Shown piece by piece: positions 11,761 to 23,857 of a DNA stretch of 64,000 nucleotides (within the stretch, counting starts at the first letter, position 1; the number at the start of each line of letters is the position of its first letter). The stretch comes from Paraspadella gotoi (lineage: Eukaryota > Chaetognatha), in the NCBI GenBank assembly GCA_051294375.1, contig CM119264.1:27984981-28048980 (forward strand). Reading direction: 5' to 3'. The notes below the pieces were generated by a model that worked only from the letters and a program-made list of their open reading frames with translations, was not told the origin of the DNA and searched no databases. The position numbers were made by a program, and so were the translations under genes.

Positions 11761-11905
11761 GAAAATGATGACGAAGAAAATCAAAAAGACGACAACGAAG
11801 AGGACGACAATAACGACGACGCCGATGACGACGAGGACGCCGATGACTACGACGACGACGACGACGCCGATGATGACGACGACGACGACGACGACGACGC
11901 AGTCT
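11761..11905 (+). repeat. (GAC)n / GAT / GAA trinucleotide repeat
   Basis: Imperfect GAC-type repeat. In one frame it gives an Asp/Glu run of about 50 residues behind a short hydrophobic segment (11665-11907), but this is what any such repeat encodes and I do not call a gene. Confidence 0.9.
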
Positions 11906-11969
11906 GACGTTCTAAAGCGAGGACGAAATTCGTAACCAAATCTTGCTAACAGATAAAAAGCTTAATTTC

Positions 11970-12512
11970 AAAGAACGAAGGAACGAAAGAACGAACGAAG
12001 GAACAAAGAAAAGAACGAAGGAACGAACTAAGAAAAAAACAAAGGAACGAACGAAGGAACGAAGGAACGAAGGAACAAAGGAACGAATGAAGGAAGAAAC
12101 GAAAGAACGAAGGAAAGAAGGAATGAAAGAACAAACGAAGGAACAAAGAAATTAACGAAGGAAGGAACAAAGGAACGAACGATGGAAAGAACGAAGGAAC
12201 CAACAAAGGATAGAATAAAGGAACGAAGGAACGAACGAAGGAACGAACAAAGGAAAGAACAATGGAACGAAGGAACGAAGGAACGAACGAAGAAACAAAG
12301 AAATGAACCAAGGAACAAGCTAAGAAAAAAACAAGCAACGAACGAAGGAACAAAGGAACGAACGATGGAAAGAACAAGGAACGAACAAAGGAAAGAACAA
12401 AGGTAAGAACAAAAGAACGAAGGAACGAAGGAACGAACGAAGGAACAAACGAAGGAACGAACAAAGGAAAGAACAAATGAACTAAGGGACGAACGAAGGA
12501 ACGAACGAACTA
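11970..12512 (+). repeat. Long GAAC/GAAG/CAAAG tetranucleotide-derived repeat
   Basis: About 540 bp made of GAAC, GAAG and AAAG words in irregular order (AAGGAACGAACGAAGGAAC and variants). It keeps open frames on both strands, which explains the 176-codon minus-strand frame there. It is the longest uninterrupted simple-repeat-derived block in the window. Confidence 0.93.
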
Positions 12513-12580
12513 ATCGTATATATGTTATCTACTTTTGCTAGACTTGAATTTTTAACCCTTCATATAATTAATCCTTATTA

Positions 12581-12587
12581 TATTATT

Positions 12588-12680
<93 letters not shown>

Positions 12681-12710
12681 ATTATTATTATTATTATATT
12701 ATTAACCCTT
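12581..12710 (+). repeat. (TTA)n microsatellite
   Basis: More than 35 nearly pure TTA units; the resulting poly-Ile frame is an artefact. Confidence 0.97.
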
Positions 12711-12879
12711 ATTATACATTAAAACTAAGGCCAAAATTCTGGATTCAATTGAAACCTCTTAGGTAATTTTACGATCGGCTTGGGAGTTATTGAGTGCGCT
12801 CCTCTCTCTGCCGAAGCCCACGGGTGAAATACACTTTTCTCAAAGCTTTTAAGTTAAGGGAGAGAGACGGGAATTGGAG

Positions 12880-12889
12880 TAGAGAGATT

Positions 12890-12930
<41 letters not shown>

Positions 12931-13126
12931 GAGAGAGAGGAGAGAGAGAGAGAGAGAGAGAGCCTATCTGGAACGCCACAGAAAAATCTTATGACGATCT
13001 CATTGAGGGATGTAAAATATGTCAGCGCGTCCCACTCAACGAAGGATTTAGAGGAAATTGAACACACCGATTTTCCTCGTGTTGGTTTTTGTCGCCTGAA
13101 ATTGGAGAGAGCAAAGAGAAAAGAGA

Positions 13127-13159
<33 letters not shown>

Positions 13160-13215
13160 AGAGAAGACGGAGGAGAGGAGGGAGAGAGAGAGGAGGGGGA
13201 GAGGAGAGAGGGGGG
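12880..13215 (+). repeat. Two (GA)n arrays around a unique spacer
   Basis: GA arrays at 12886-12962 and 13121-13215 flank about 155 bp of unique sequence. The spacer frame is open on both strands but shows no domain or splice sites. Confidence 0.88.
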
Positions 13216-13311
13216 ATTGAGGCACAGAGAAAGAGAGACCTACTAAACAAGACAAACGACTAGAAATACTTAACAGACAAAAAACAGAAGCGTAATTTTA
13301 GTTTTCAAAAT

Positions 13312-13332
13312 TTTCTCTCTCTCTCTCTTTCT

Positions 13333-13363
<31 letters not shown>

Positions 13364-13485
13364 ACCGCGTTTCTCATCTCTCTGCCTCTCTCTCTCTCCT
13401 TTGTCTCTCTCCTCCATGTCACTCTCCGTCTCTCGTCATCCGGCGGTCTCTCTCTCTCTCTCTCTCTCTCTCCCTCTCTCCACAC
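13312..13485 (+). repeat. (TC)n microsatellite, interrupted
   Basis: TC runs separated by short unique words. It lies opposite in strand to the GA arrays about 100 bp upstream, so GA and TC tracts face each other across 13216-13311. Confidence 0.9.
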
Positions 13486-13689
13486 AAATAACTCCCAAAA
13501 TAGAGTAATCCTCTCGGAATACAAAACTAAAAAGTGTCTGCGATGAATATGTTTGTTATTTTTCAGCGCCACCTGCAGTACACGAGGAAAAGCAAGAACG
13601 GTTTAAACAGTAAGAAAGACAAAAAAGGGAAAAACAAAATAGATATACAAATTAAAAGGAAGAAAGTAAGAGAGAAAGAATTGAAGAAT

Positions 13690-13719
13690 TAAAGAAAGAG
13701 AGAAAGAAAAAAAGAAAAA

Positions 13720-13802
<83 letters not shown>

Positions 13803-13812
13803 GAAAGAAAAT
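13690..13812 (+). repeat. (AAAG)n microsatellite
   Basis: About 27 nearly pure AAAG units. From 13820 to 14680 unique AT-rich sequence follows, including a 25-bp gap at 14499-14523; no gene seen. Confidence 0.96.
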
Positions 13813-14681
13813 AAAGATTAAGAGATGAGGTCGGCGAGTCCCCGTTCATAAATAAACTGCGCGGGGAAACCTTGACATCGAAATCCCCGGGGATTTTCCC
13901 TTCAATCTCGAAACGGAATATGTGAGACTCGATTCGCGGTCGAGAAACGTGAGACTCAGTTAAGTGAGACACGAGTTAATCGCATCACGGGAAATGTGAA
14001 TCGCCCAATTGCCGTCGTGAACTTGGATGGTGAAGAGCTTCATCATCGAGGAGAGGATGAACGAGAATATTTTTGAGAAAATTCTAAAAATATTTTAACG
14101 TGTTTTTTTTTTAAATCAAAACATTTTTTATTAAAATTAAAAAGTTTTAAAATGAATATACTTATTGTAATTTTGGGAAATTTGTCAGAATCTAAATATA
14201 TATAGCCTCGGAAAAGAGAGCCCGAGCTTTACAAGGGATGTTTAGCCAAAGAAAAAAAAAGAAAGACAAAAAAAGAAAGAACGATAACCACGAGACTTAT
14301 ACGTAAAGGACTAGTATATATTATATTTAATGTCCAAGGTCGTTTTATTGCATCTTATTCTTTCTTTCATCACTGCTTTAACCTCTTTCTTTTTTTGCCT
14401 AAATGCTAATCATTTTATTCGTCAAAATGTTGTCACAAAGAGAACTAAAATATTCAAATTGACGATAAGAAAATAAGGAGGCTTTTTCTAAAGGGAATNN
14501 NNNNNNNNNNNNNNNNNNNNNNNCACACTATAAAAATCTACTTTACTTTGAAAGAACAATTACAATTATTTCAACTGTCACATTCTTGGTCTCGTGAGTT
14601 CCCGTCTTCTCATTTTTTTCTTGTCAAATCTTTGCCTTCTAATCTTTCACTCTTTCCTCTTTCTCCTCTTCTCTTTCTCTG

Positions 14682-14683
<2 letters not shown>

Positions 14684-14725
<42 letters not shown>

Positions 14726-14772
14726 CTCTCGCACTCTCTTCTTTCCTTCTTTCTCCTCCTCTCTCTCATCCC
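14684..14772 (+). repeat. (TC)n microsatellite
   Basis: TC run with CTT and CA interruptions at the left edge of a repeat-poor island. Confidence 0.9.
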
Positions 14773-14939
14773 CTTTTTAACCGTCGTCCCAGCTTTGTTC
14801 ATCTCTTCAAAACAGTTTTGTCCGCCCATTTAGTGTTGTATTGAACTAAGTTCGTAGAGGGTGGCTGGTCGTTGACCAACTAACTGGCCTGAGCTGATCC
14901 CCTGCGCTATGCACAAAACGAGAGGAATTCGAGTTGAAG

Positions 14940-15023
14940 ATGGCGCCGGACGAGACGATGGGCGCCGTCAAGACGCTCAAGATGATGATTGACGACAAAG
15001 TCGAAAGCCAGGCATTCTTCTAA
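14940..15023 (+). CDS. Short ORF, 27 residues, unknown
   Basis: An ATG-initiated frame encodes MAPDETMGAVKTLKMMIDDK plus seven residues and then TAA. It has gene-like codon use (GCG, CTC, AAG, GTC) against an AT-rich background and follows a G/C-rich leader. It is too short for a domain call and could be one exon or chance. Confidence 0.15.
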   Translation: MAPDETMGAVKTLKMMIDDKVESQAFF

Positions 15024-15479
15024 AAGTCGAATGAGAATGGAGTAGAAGTCCTGGGCTAAAGAATAACAAAACATTTAATAAACACTGCACAAATATACTA
15101 TATAAAGTTAAAAGAATCCATCTTATTGTTTTCTGAAGCGCCAATTGTAGAAAAAGGTTGCCTCTATCACAGAAAATTCCAACCATCCAGCGATACAAGG
15201 TTTCCTTTAAAAAAGAAAGTTTCGAGAATATCTAAAAAGCGAATTCTTATCTTTAAAAAAAGTATTGAAAACGCAATTGCAAAGACTGAACAAATCTGGA
15301 GGGTTACCAGTCGATTAGAAATCAAGGCCTGAGATCTAAAGAAACGGCGGGAACCAATCCAGAAACAGCCATGCGTGCACTCGGAAAGCTGTACTATAGT
15401 ATATATATATGATACAAATTCGAAACCCAAGAGAATGTCGCTGTGATCGCGGAAGAAATAGAATTTCCTTTGCGTTAGT

Positions 15480-16135
15480 AAAAATAGAAATAAAAGAGGC
15501 ATCCGGGGTGAAAGAAGAGAAGTTTGGGGATTTCCACGGTATATATAATTGATAATGATTTTCGTAACTCCACCCCGCTATCTCCAGGCATGCCAACATG
15601 GCATACTGGGAATACCCCGAAAAAAAACAAGCCCCCCATGTCTAGAAATAATCATCAATATATCCGGGCGCGGGGGATGGAAAGTAAGATGAGGAAAAAT
15701 TTTAACGCTGAGTATGCAAAAATGCGGCCCAGGAACTTACTTGCTAAGCCTAATAAACTTTGCGATTCCATTAAAAACAGGAACGCGTCTTCCTCAAAAA
15801 GCCGACAAAAGCGGAGAGACGAGCAACGGCGCAGACGACAACTGACCGGCGCTAGCTCTCTTCCACACGCAGTTGTACTCAAGTCATGATGTTTTGAAAG
15901 ACGAAACAGTGAGTACAAAGACACGAATTATGACAAAATTGTACGGAGAATGGTAAAATACAATAGCCGTAATAATCAATTCTTCTGTCTGACTCAAAAA
16001 ACAGGCTTCGAAGTTTCGATTTCGTACGATCGGTGTCAACGCGTACAGCCGAAGATACCGCTCATAGCAGCCGCTCAATGCGAAGCGCCGTGTTACGGTT
16101 TACCGAAAGCGTACCAAACCTGACCTGCGAAATTA
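15480..16135 (-). pseudogene. Possible PIF/Harbinger-like transposase remnant
   Basis: On the minus strand, just after a good acceptor-like sequence (CCTTTTTTTAATTTCGCAG at about 16126-16144), a frame of about 70 codons reads CYERYLRLYALTPIVRNRNF and then FLSQTEELIITAIVFYHSPY. The order (YERY...LTP, RNR, L-S-x-T-E-x-L, FY near the end) resembles the N-terminal part of PIF/Harbinger transposases. Further along the same strand, in another frame at about 15590, GMPGDSGVELRKSL resembles the family's LLGDSGY motif, which carries a catalytic Asp. Several frameshifts separate the pieces, and I cannot see the other catalytic residues. The match is from memory of the family pattern, not an alignment; it could be coincidental. 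Confidence 0.3.
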
Positions 16136-16463
16136 AAAAAGGGTAAATCCTGACTGCGAATGGCGTGCTTCAGTACACCCGTTAAAACAAACCATATTAA
16201 TACAAACGAAAACGCTAAAAAAAACTGGACTTCATCTGACTCTTAAAACACTTGCCCGCTAACTGAAAAAATAACACAATGAAGAGTCCTAGAAATAAAT
16301 TGACACAAGGCAGGGGGGAATGAGGACATTGGGAGCTAAAATATCACTAACCTAACATGAACTAACAAACATAGAATTTCGGGTTTAACTAGCTTCGGGC
16401 ATATTACTAACAAATAACTAAATAATAAAGCAAAACAATATAGGCCCTTTATCGAAATCTAAA

Positions 16464-16586
16464 GTCGGTTATAACTGACCCCGGTGGCCGACTTTAAACC
16501 CGATATTTTTCACTTAGGTCGATGATCAGCGAAGACCACACCGGTTGTAAACTGACCGCCGGTGGCCGATCTTCGAGCCCGACATA
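16464..16586 (+). repeat. Imperfect direct repeat, ~43-bp unit, spacing ~77 bp
   Basis: GGTTATAACTGACCCCGGTG followed by GCCGACTT is repeated as GGTTGTAAACTGACCGCCGG followed by TGGCCGATCTT, each then continuing to a CCCGA word. Copies begin near 16467 and 16543. Confidence 0.6.
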
Positions 16587-19537
16587 TGTTAACAACGCCG
16601 CGACCTTCCGAAAGTAGCCAACTAACAGGAGGAAGACGTGAATATTATGAAGCCCGAAAATTTAAGATAATACGGCACCGCGACCAATTCGAGATTCCTA
16701 AAGAACCGAAAAGGTAAAGAAAAATAAAAGGTTGTCGATCTTGGTAAAGCGATTACACGCACACACGAAATGCACTTCCCGCCCCGCAGGAACGAAATAG
16801 GATCTCGAAGATAATGTTCGGACCGGCTAAGAACGAAATCACCTTCGACTTCAATCGAACATGGCGAGGCGAAAGGTGCCTTTCATGGTCACGAACAAAC
16901 CTGAGGCGAATAACACAAATCTCAAAATATTCAAATTTTTTCCTTACGCGCAGGTTGGCCGCATCAGAGAATCGCCAGCATATCTTCAGATTCATCGTCA
17001 CAAGCTTCTTCAAGCGTCCGTCTACGATTCTCGATGAGGACCCGATACGGAAGAACCGAATCTTTGAAAGATCTGCGTATTATTCGACTCCTTATACCAA
17101 AAAATATTGAGAAAGAACGCACAATCCGCGTACCTACGAACACAAAAACCTTAGACTACTCCTACGGGAAAAATAGTAAATTGAAACAATCGAATTGTAC
17201 TAATAATCTTCACCGTCTGAATCTTGTAAATCTTCTTCTTCTGAAATGAACTATTTCTGAATAAAGCTTGAAATAACTGAAAAAACAAAAATAATTAACA
17301 TTCTTATCTACCTTAAATGTCGTAGTAGGTGGCAAAATAAAAAAATGTTAGACTACGACCTAGAAAACGAATCATGACCTAAACAAAAACCCGAAAATAC
17401 GAAAAAACCTAATAAATCTATCACTCTAAACGTAATCAAATCTAAAATGTGCGCTGAAGGAAGTTATTTTATTGGTTTACCCTTACTTTAAGCATCCGAA
17501 TGCCGAAGCAACGAGATCCAAGTATTTCGGCAGGCAAAGAGTATGACTACGGATGGGGCGAGAACCTCACACCCTGCCAAAAGCAAGCAAAGCAATAATT
17601 ATGATAAACCTCTCGTCGCTGGCTCCCTACCACATACTAGCTACTTATTTTAGGGAGAAAAACACAAAAAAGGTGGGCGTACAATATACGCAACGAATAC
17701 GAAACCGATTTAACTTGCCATCAGATAACCGCGTCCGTAAACGTTCGATAGGGGTAGTACTTTAAAAGGGTTTTCGGTAAAGTTGTTCCCGACGCCAAGA
17801 AGGAGGCGAAGGTCAAAACAAAACAACTATCGTAGTCCGATTTTAGAAAAAAATATTTCGAAAGTTTCCCGCGACTTTTCCCAACCAAATTCTTGAGCGG
17901 AATCGGCTATACGTAAAGGAAGCCGCCCTGCCTAAGCGCGCGGCAAGGGAGACAGTTCTTGAACAGCAGGGACGCGGTCACTCCGAAGGCCTAAAATATT
18001 TGTGATATTTTAGCGTCGACTCACGAGGCCCCCGTCCCGTCTAGAGACATTCGAAAGTCGAAGCAAAAATTTTTTATAAAAGCTGAAAAAACGTTAGGGG
18101 CCAAAATTTATGAAATATATATACACGATCAAAGAGAAGATAATCTATATTATTCTTACCTACTCTTAAAATTGTCGCCATCTTCTCTTGAAGCTATCAA
18201 AAAAATACAAAATCTGAAATAAATACAAAATGTGGACAGATCGGGGCGTTCGCTATGCAGTGGGGTGGTTGGCAACAACCGCTCCGAAGAGTGGTTTCGT
18301 TCTTTCCGTCTTGTTCTGGTCGGGAGAACACGCTTTGGGGCGAGCGTTGGTTGTTTTTGTCCTCTCTCGCTTAAACCAAGAAAGCTTGACCTTGACTGCA
18401 ACTTTTCGCCTCTTTCTCAACGTCCTACGAAAAACCTTGAAAAGAAAACTAAAAATACAACCCTTTGAAATTCAAAATGGGTTACGTAAACTTATACTAA
18501 TGAATAAATCGAAAAAATATCCATTTTAAAAAAACGAACAAAGCTATTATTAAAAATATTTTTTCCTAATAAATACTAATTAAATTCATATCAAAATTGG
18601 TCGTACCCCCGCACGACGGAGAGGAAACGACCTCGTTCGTACAAAAAAGAAAAAATTTTTCGAAAAAATTCAGCAAAAAAAATCGCTAAGTCCCAAAATA
18701 ACAAAGGGAGTACTACGCGTAGTTAATTTTGTAATGCTTGGGGAGAAATCTCCCCCAGCGAAGGAAAACCGCCAAATTTTCCACCCGAGCGTAAGTTACG
18801 CGAAGATCTGGGAAAAAAGGCATGATGGTTAATAACACTTTTCTCGAGATAATCGAAGCGTACAACGATTCGATTGAATAGTTGAGGTTAACCTGTCGAA
18901 AACCAACATAGACAATAACTAAAAAACCAAAAAAAATAAATATTTAACTAAAGCAAAAAAAAAATAATGTTAAAAAGCTAAAATTAAATACTAAATTAAG
19001 AAACCGTAAAAACACGCTAATCAATCCCGGAATGGTCCGCCGTACCAAGTCCGCTCTACGCCCGACGCCGCCTTCGAGATCCAAAGCTTCATCAACCCGT
19101 AATCGTCGTCACGACCGAGCCGTCCACCTTGAACCGGAAGTGTCGGTCGCATTCGCAGGCGAAACGCGGAAATATTCGTGCATTCACACACGTGAGAAAA
19201 TTTTGGGGAAAGATTCGCACGCTGTGGGAAAAATGGGTGTAATTTACCGCTAAAGCCATCGACGATAGCATCGAAAAAAATCGATGGCTGGGAAAAAACC
19301 AATTATCGATGAGTTCAAATATAATTAAAATAATTTAACATTAGTAAAATTATTTTTCCCGTTTGTTTACTATTTTGCATAAGAAAATAACCTGAAGCAT
19401 CTTGAAGTGAGTGGACGAGCTTTTTGTACTGAAAAGAATTTCATAAAAAAGTTGAGTTGTTTTGGTGAAAGAAATAAAAAAGAGAGAAAAGCTAAAACGA
19501 TTGAGATAAAGATGAATTGGAAAGGAAAGTAAAGAAA

Positions 19538-19557
19538 GAAAGAGAAAGAAAGAAAAA

Positions 19558-19641
<84 letters not shown>

Positions 19642-19712
19642 AACTAAGAAACAAAGAAACAAAAAAACGAAGAAACAAAGAAACAAAGAAAATAAAAAGA
19701 AAGAAACAAAGA
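19538..19712 (+). repeat. (AAAG)n microsatellite
   Basis: Nearly pure AAAG to about 19641, then AAAC/AAAG mixed units. It is followed within 15 bp by the 23-bp tandem repeat. Confidence 0.95.
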
Positions 19713-19726
19713 AAGTAATGTAAAAA

Positions 19727-19833
19727 TTTATTGTCAAAATTAAAGCTAATTTATTGTCAAAATTAAAGCTAATTTATTGTCAAAATTAAAGCTAATTTAT
19801 TGTCAAAATTAAAGCTAATTTATTGTCAAAATT
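19727..19833 (+). repeat. 23-bp tandem repeat, ~4.6 copies
   Basis: The unit TTTATTGTCAAAATTAAAGC plus TAA repeats without visible divergence until the last partial copy, which ends in ATTCAGG. The perfect identity implies recent expansion. Confidence 0.95.
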
Positions 19834-19987
19834 CAGGACATCATCCGCTTGAATTTTTCTGTTTCATAAGTTGAGGAAAATGAAATCATTTTTGATTTCG
19901 AAATGAAACTTTTTTCCTTCAACTTACGAACCATTTTATCCCAGTTCTTTCCACCAGATTTTCCATGACATTTCTGTCTTTTCTCAA

Positions 19988-19989
<2 letters not shown>

Positions 19990-20024
<35 letters not shown>

Positions 20025-20180
20025 GGGTCTGGTGGGGGGGAAATCGGGTAAGTGAGCGGGAGGAAAAAAAAAAAAAAGAAAAAAAGAGAAAAGTTANNNN
20101 NNNNNNNNNNNNNNNNNNNNNCCCCCCCCTCTCTCTCCATCTCTCTCTCCCTCTCCCTCTCTCTCACTCTCCCTCTCTCG
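19990..20180 (+). repeat. (TC)n arrays on both sides of a 25-bp gap
   Basis: TC at 19991-20020 and again at 20129-20178 with G-rich, A-rich and gap sequence (N at 20097-20121) between. Confidence 0.85.
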
Positions 20181-20189
20181 TACTCCGCT

Positions 20190-21580
20190 GCCGGATTTAT
20201 GAAGCATCACAAAGGGAGTTCGCGTTACGTGACGACAAAGAAAACAAATTGGAATTCAATTCCCGCCAACAAAAGAATCAGCTACGAGGCCAGCGGGCGT
20301 CGGGAGCTGGGGTGGTGAAACGTAAGTGAGACCATAGAAATTTGGGGTAAAGTATCTAAACCGAGGAAGAGAAAAGGAATAATGAGAACATCAATAATGG
20401 CGACCTTCTTGTACTAATCACCGTAGGTGACGATAAGGATTAAGAGCCATAGGTTTTCCCCAAGAATAGGGTCACGGATCAAATAAAAACCCGAATAAAT
20501 AAAGACCAAAATAAAACATCTTCGTATGTATAATTAATGGTCAACGTTGATACAAGTGTGCCACCCTGTGAATCAAAGTAGAATTGGGGTAAGGGTTACG
20601 GGAGTCGAGGGAAGAGAAAAGGGGAATATAGAGAGAACAAGATCGGTTCATCCAAATTTATTTTCACGTAAATTCCCCTGTGATCACATGACTACATAAC
20701 TTTCTTAGCCCGTGTATTTATGACACGCGGTGCATCGGAATTTCGTCTTTTATTCTTTATAATTTTATGATTTTTTAAAGGTGGAGCCAGGAGTCACTTA
20801 AGATTTGAGGATTTTTCCCTTCTTAACAAATGAGCAACTGACTATAGGCGAGTTATATGGCTAGAGTTTAAATAGAGAGATTTAAGGCCAAAAATGAAAT
20901 CGTAAGCGTATTTAATCTCAGCAAACATTGAGGTATCAAGTATGAACCATTTTTCGAAAATAAAAAGTTTTAACCCGAAGGAAATATGAAACAACTGAAA
21001 GATTAAATTTATTTATTCCAAACAAACAGTTAAATTTAAATAAAAAATTTAGGAATTCTTAGGAAAAAAAAACATCAGTTGAAATTCACTGAATTTTTTT
21101 TCCCCGTGAGAAAAAAACAAATTTTCACATCAACTGTTACTAATGGACCGAAACTGTGATACGGAGGACGTGAATTCTCACAGCTTTTTGCTGTCGATTT
21201 CTGAGCAAATGTCGTCGCCAATGATGAGCGGAACGGAGGAGGAGGAGGAAGAGGAGGAGGAGGAGGATGAGGAGGTTGGGAGATAAAGGTTGCATATAAA
21301 AACATTTTTATGTGATAAGAGAAGAGCTGGATCGAATCTAATCAATTAAAAGAGATGTAGCCTACATTGTAGGGAAAGAAAAGGGAACGACCGTGAAGAT
21401 TAAGATGGGAGATAAGAGAAGGATAATAAAGCGAAAAATAAAAGACTAAAGACGCGGGAGAGATAAAAATAGATCCCGTGAGAGAAATGACAGAAGATTA
21501 ATGATGAAATTGAGAAGAGAAACAGAAAATGAGGGGAGGAGAGAAGAAAGTGAATTGAGAAATTAGGAATCGATTCGGAT
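20190..21580. other. Unique AT-rich stretch, no convincing gene
   Basis: A frame starting MKHHKGSSRYVTTKKTNW near 20200 stops just before a GTAAGT donor-like word at 20322-20327; it is too short to call. The remainder is AT-rich with a GAGGAG trinucleotide patch at 21237-21275 and purine-rich sequence up to the gap at 21590. Confidence 0.4.
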
Positions 21581-21589
21581 TTGGAATTT

Positions 21590-21795
21590 NNNNNNNNNNN
21601 NNNNNNNNNNNNNNNNNNNNNNNNNNNNNNNNNNNNNNNNNNNNNNNNNNNNNNNNNNNNNNNNNNNNNNNNNNNNNNNNNNNNNNNNNNNNNNNNNNNN
21701 NNNNNNNNNNNNNNNNNNNNNNNNNNNNNNNNNNNNNNNNNNNNNNNNNNNNNNNNNNNNNNNNNNNNNNNNNNNNNNNNNNNNNNNNNNNNNNN
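21590..21795. other. Assembly gap (206 N)
   Basis: Unknown sequence. The right edge resumes in AGAGAGA, so the missing sequence may be a GA repeat. Confidence 0.99.
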
Positions 21796-21938
21796 AGAGA
21801 GAGAGAAAAAATATGACAAAAGAAATTATAAACAATCGACAACAACAACGACAACAATAACAACAAAAGGATGAAAATATCGAGGATGACGTCGAAAAAC
21901 ATGTCGACGCGACGCCTAGAAATCGATCGGGGGCTGGG

Positions 21939-22890
21939 NNNNNNNNNNNNNNNNNNNNNNNNNNNNNNNNNNNNNNNNNNNNNNNNNNNNNNNNNNNNNN
22001 NNNNNNNNNNNNNNNNNNNNNNNNNNNNNNNNNNNNNNNNNNNNNNNNNNNNNNNNNNNNNNNNNNNNNNNNNNNNNNNNNNNNNNNNNNNNNNNNNNNN
22101 NNNNNNNNNNNNNNNNNNNNNNNNNNNNNNNNNNNNNNNNNNNNNNNNNNNNNNNNNNNNNNNNNNNNNNNNNNNNNNNNNNNNNNNNNNNNNNNNNNNN
22201 NNNNNNNNNNNNNNNNNNNNNNNNNNNNNNNNNNNNNNNNNNNNNNNNNNNNNNNNNNNNNNNNNNNNNNNNNNNNNNNNNNNNNNNNNNNNNNNNNNNN
22301 NNNNNNNNNNNNNNNNNNNNNNNNNNNNNNNNNNNNNNNNNNNNNNNNNNNNNNNNNNNNNNNNNNNNNNNNNNNNNNNNNNNNNNNNNNNNNNNNNNNN
22401 NNNNNNNNNNNNNNNNNNNNNNNNNNNNNNNNNNNNNNNNNNNNNNNNNNNNNNNNNNNNNNNNNNNNNNNNNNNNNNNNNNNNNNNNNNNNNNNNNNNN
22501 NNNNNNNNNNNNNNNNNNNNNNNNNNNNNNNNNNNNNNNNNNNNNNNNNNNNNNNNNNNNNNNNNNNNNNNNNNNNNNNNNNNNNNNNNNNNNNNNNNNN
22601 NNNNNNNNNNNNNNNNNNNNNNNNNNNNNNNNNNNNNNNNNNNNNNNNNNNNNNNNNNNNNNNNNNNNNNNNNNNNNNNNNNNNNNNNNNNNNNNNNNNN
22701 NNNNNNNNNNNNNNNNNNNNNNNNNNNNNNNNNNNNNNNNNNNNNNNNNNNNNNNNNNNNNNNNNNNNNNNNNNNNNNNNNNNNNNNNNNNNNNNNNNNN
22801 NNNNNNNNNNNNNNNNNNNNNNNNNNNNNNNNNNNNNNNNNNNNNNNNNNNNNNNNNNNNNNNNNNNNNNNNNNNNNNNNNNNNNNNNNN
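21939..22890. other. Assembly gap (952 N)
   Basis: Largest gap in the window. The right edge resumes in pure AAAG units (22891-22926), so it likely contains an AAAG array. Confidence 0.99.
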
Positions 22891-22891
22891 A

Positions 22892-22925
<34 letters not shown>

Positions 22926-22926
<1 letters not shown>

Positions 22927-23345
22927 TAGGGTAAGTTATGAATGGATGGCTTGTTAGGGAAGGGATGTCCTCTTAACGGTCGGTTGGTCCGCGACCGAAG
23001 GTTATCGACTTCCAAAGTTGATGGACGATTTTCCTTTTGGAGAATTAGGAACTCGTCGGTGCCAGTCGAGGGGGCGCTAGGGGATTCGGTGCCAGTGAAG
23101 GCGGTGCCAGTGAAGGCAGTGCCAGCGGTGCCAGATGAGGGGGCGCCAGTAGAGGCGGTGCCAGTTCAGGGGGCGTAGGGGGAGTTTGCGCCAGTCGAGT
23201 TGGTGCCATAAGAGGGGGCGCCAGATGAGGCGGCGCTAATTCTGAGGGAAAGAGAGGCGCCAGTGAAGGCAGTGCCCATAAAAGGGGCGCCATTGGAAGC
23301 GGCGCCAGTGAAGGCGATGCCAGTAGTGTTGGCGCCAGCTTAAAC
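22926..23345 (+). repeat. GC-rich minisatellite, ~15-bp GGCGCCAGTGAAGGC-like unit
   Basis: A unique head (GGATGGCTTGTTAGGGAAGG...) is followed from about 23060 by imperfect GGTGCCAGTGAAGGC / GGGGCGCCAGATGAG units. In the plus frame 22942-23178 (ATG start, 78 codons) this encodes VPVKA-type pentapeptides; the minus frame gives LAPPx pentapeptides. A longer, indel-rich copy lies at 38438-38922. Both copies sit next to an AAAG array. Whether it is ever translated is unknown. Confidence 0.85.
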
Positions 23346-23857
23346 NNNNNNNNNNAGTAGAGAAGGAAAGTGAGGAAGAAAGGAGAAAGAAGAAAAATAA
23401 AAAATTGAAAACAATATCCGCAATCTATCAAAAGAGCAAAGAAATGACGAAACAAAATGGCAAACAAAATAATAGAAGTGGCAACGCAATATCTCTACAG
23501 AAGATAAAAAAAAGGTATTAAAATAGAACATAGATGAAGTCATGGCCGAAAGGGAGTAAAAAGAAGAGGGGAAAAAGGTGGGAAGGAAAACGAGAAAATG
23601 GCGGAACTAGAAGATGTGGAGGTGAGGTGGAATCAAAAAAAGAGAAGTAATGACTGGTTGTGACTGGGGGTGACTGGTAAGTAAATAGGAGAAACATTGA
23701 GATAAAATCAGCGAATGCTTTTCCTTGCTTAAGAGGAAAGGAATCCGACATATAGACGACATTTAGCCGACGAAAAGTCTCTCTTTTTAATTATTTTTTC
23801 TGGGTATAGTCTTTTTTGTAACTATGATTCCGTTAATCAGACCGATAATGTAACTAA

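Larger units (their letters stand above)
14990..19320. other. Repeat-poor island with broken coding remnants
   Basis: About 4.3 kb without any GA, AAAG or GAC array, which is striking in this window. Protein-like frames are scattered on the minus strand (15167-15599, 15655-15924, 15884-16100, 16753-17013), with acidic stretches such as EEEDLQDSDGED near 17200 and LEEACDDESEDMLAIL near 17000. On the plus strand an ATG frame of 99 codons (18230-18529) begins MWTDRGVRYAVGWLATTAPK. Frames break often. The island looks like one inserted or decayed element or gene, not ordinary intergenic DNA. Confidence 0.45.

Noticed and set aside
11946-12476. 176-codon minus-strand frame
   Set aside because: It is the translation of GAAC/GAAG tetranucleotide-derived repeat.
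13216-13311. Exon between facing GA and TC arrays
   Set aside because: No splice signals and too short.
14850-14880. TGGTCGTTGACCA hairpin as a regulatory element
   Set aside because: A 5-bp palindrome is expected by chance many times in 64 kb.
21498-23015. 505-codon and 352-codon frames
   Set aside because: They consist almost entirely of N runs.
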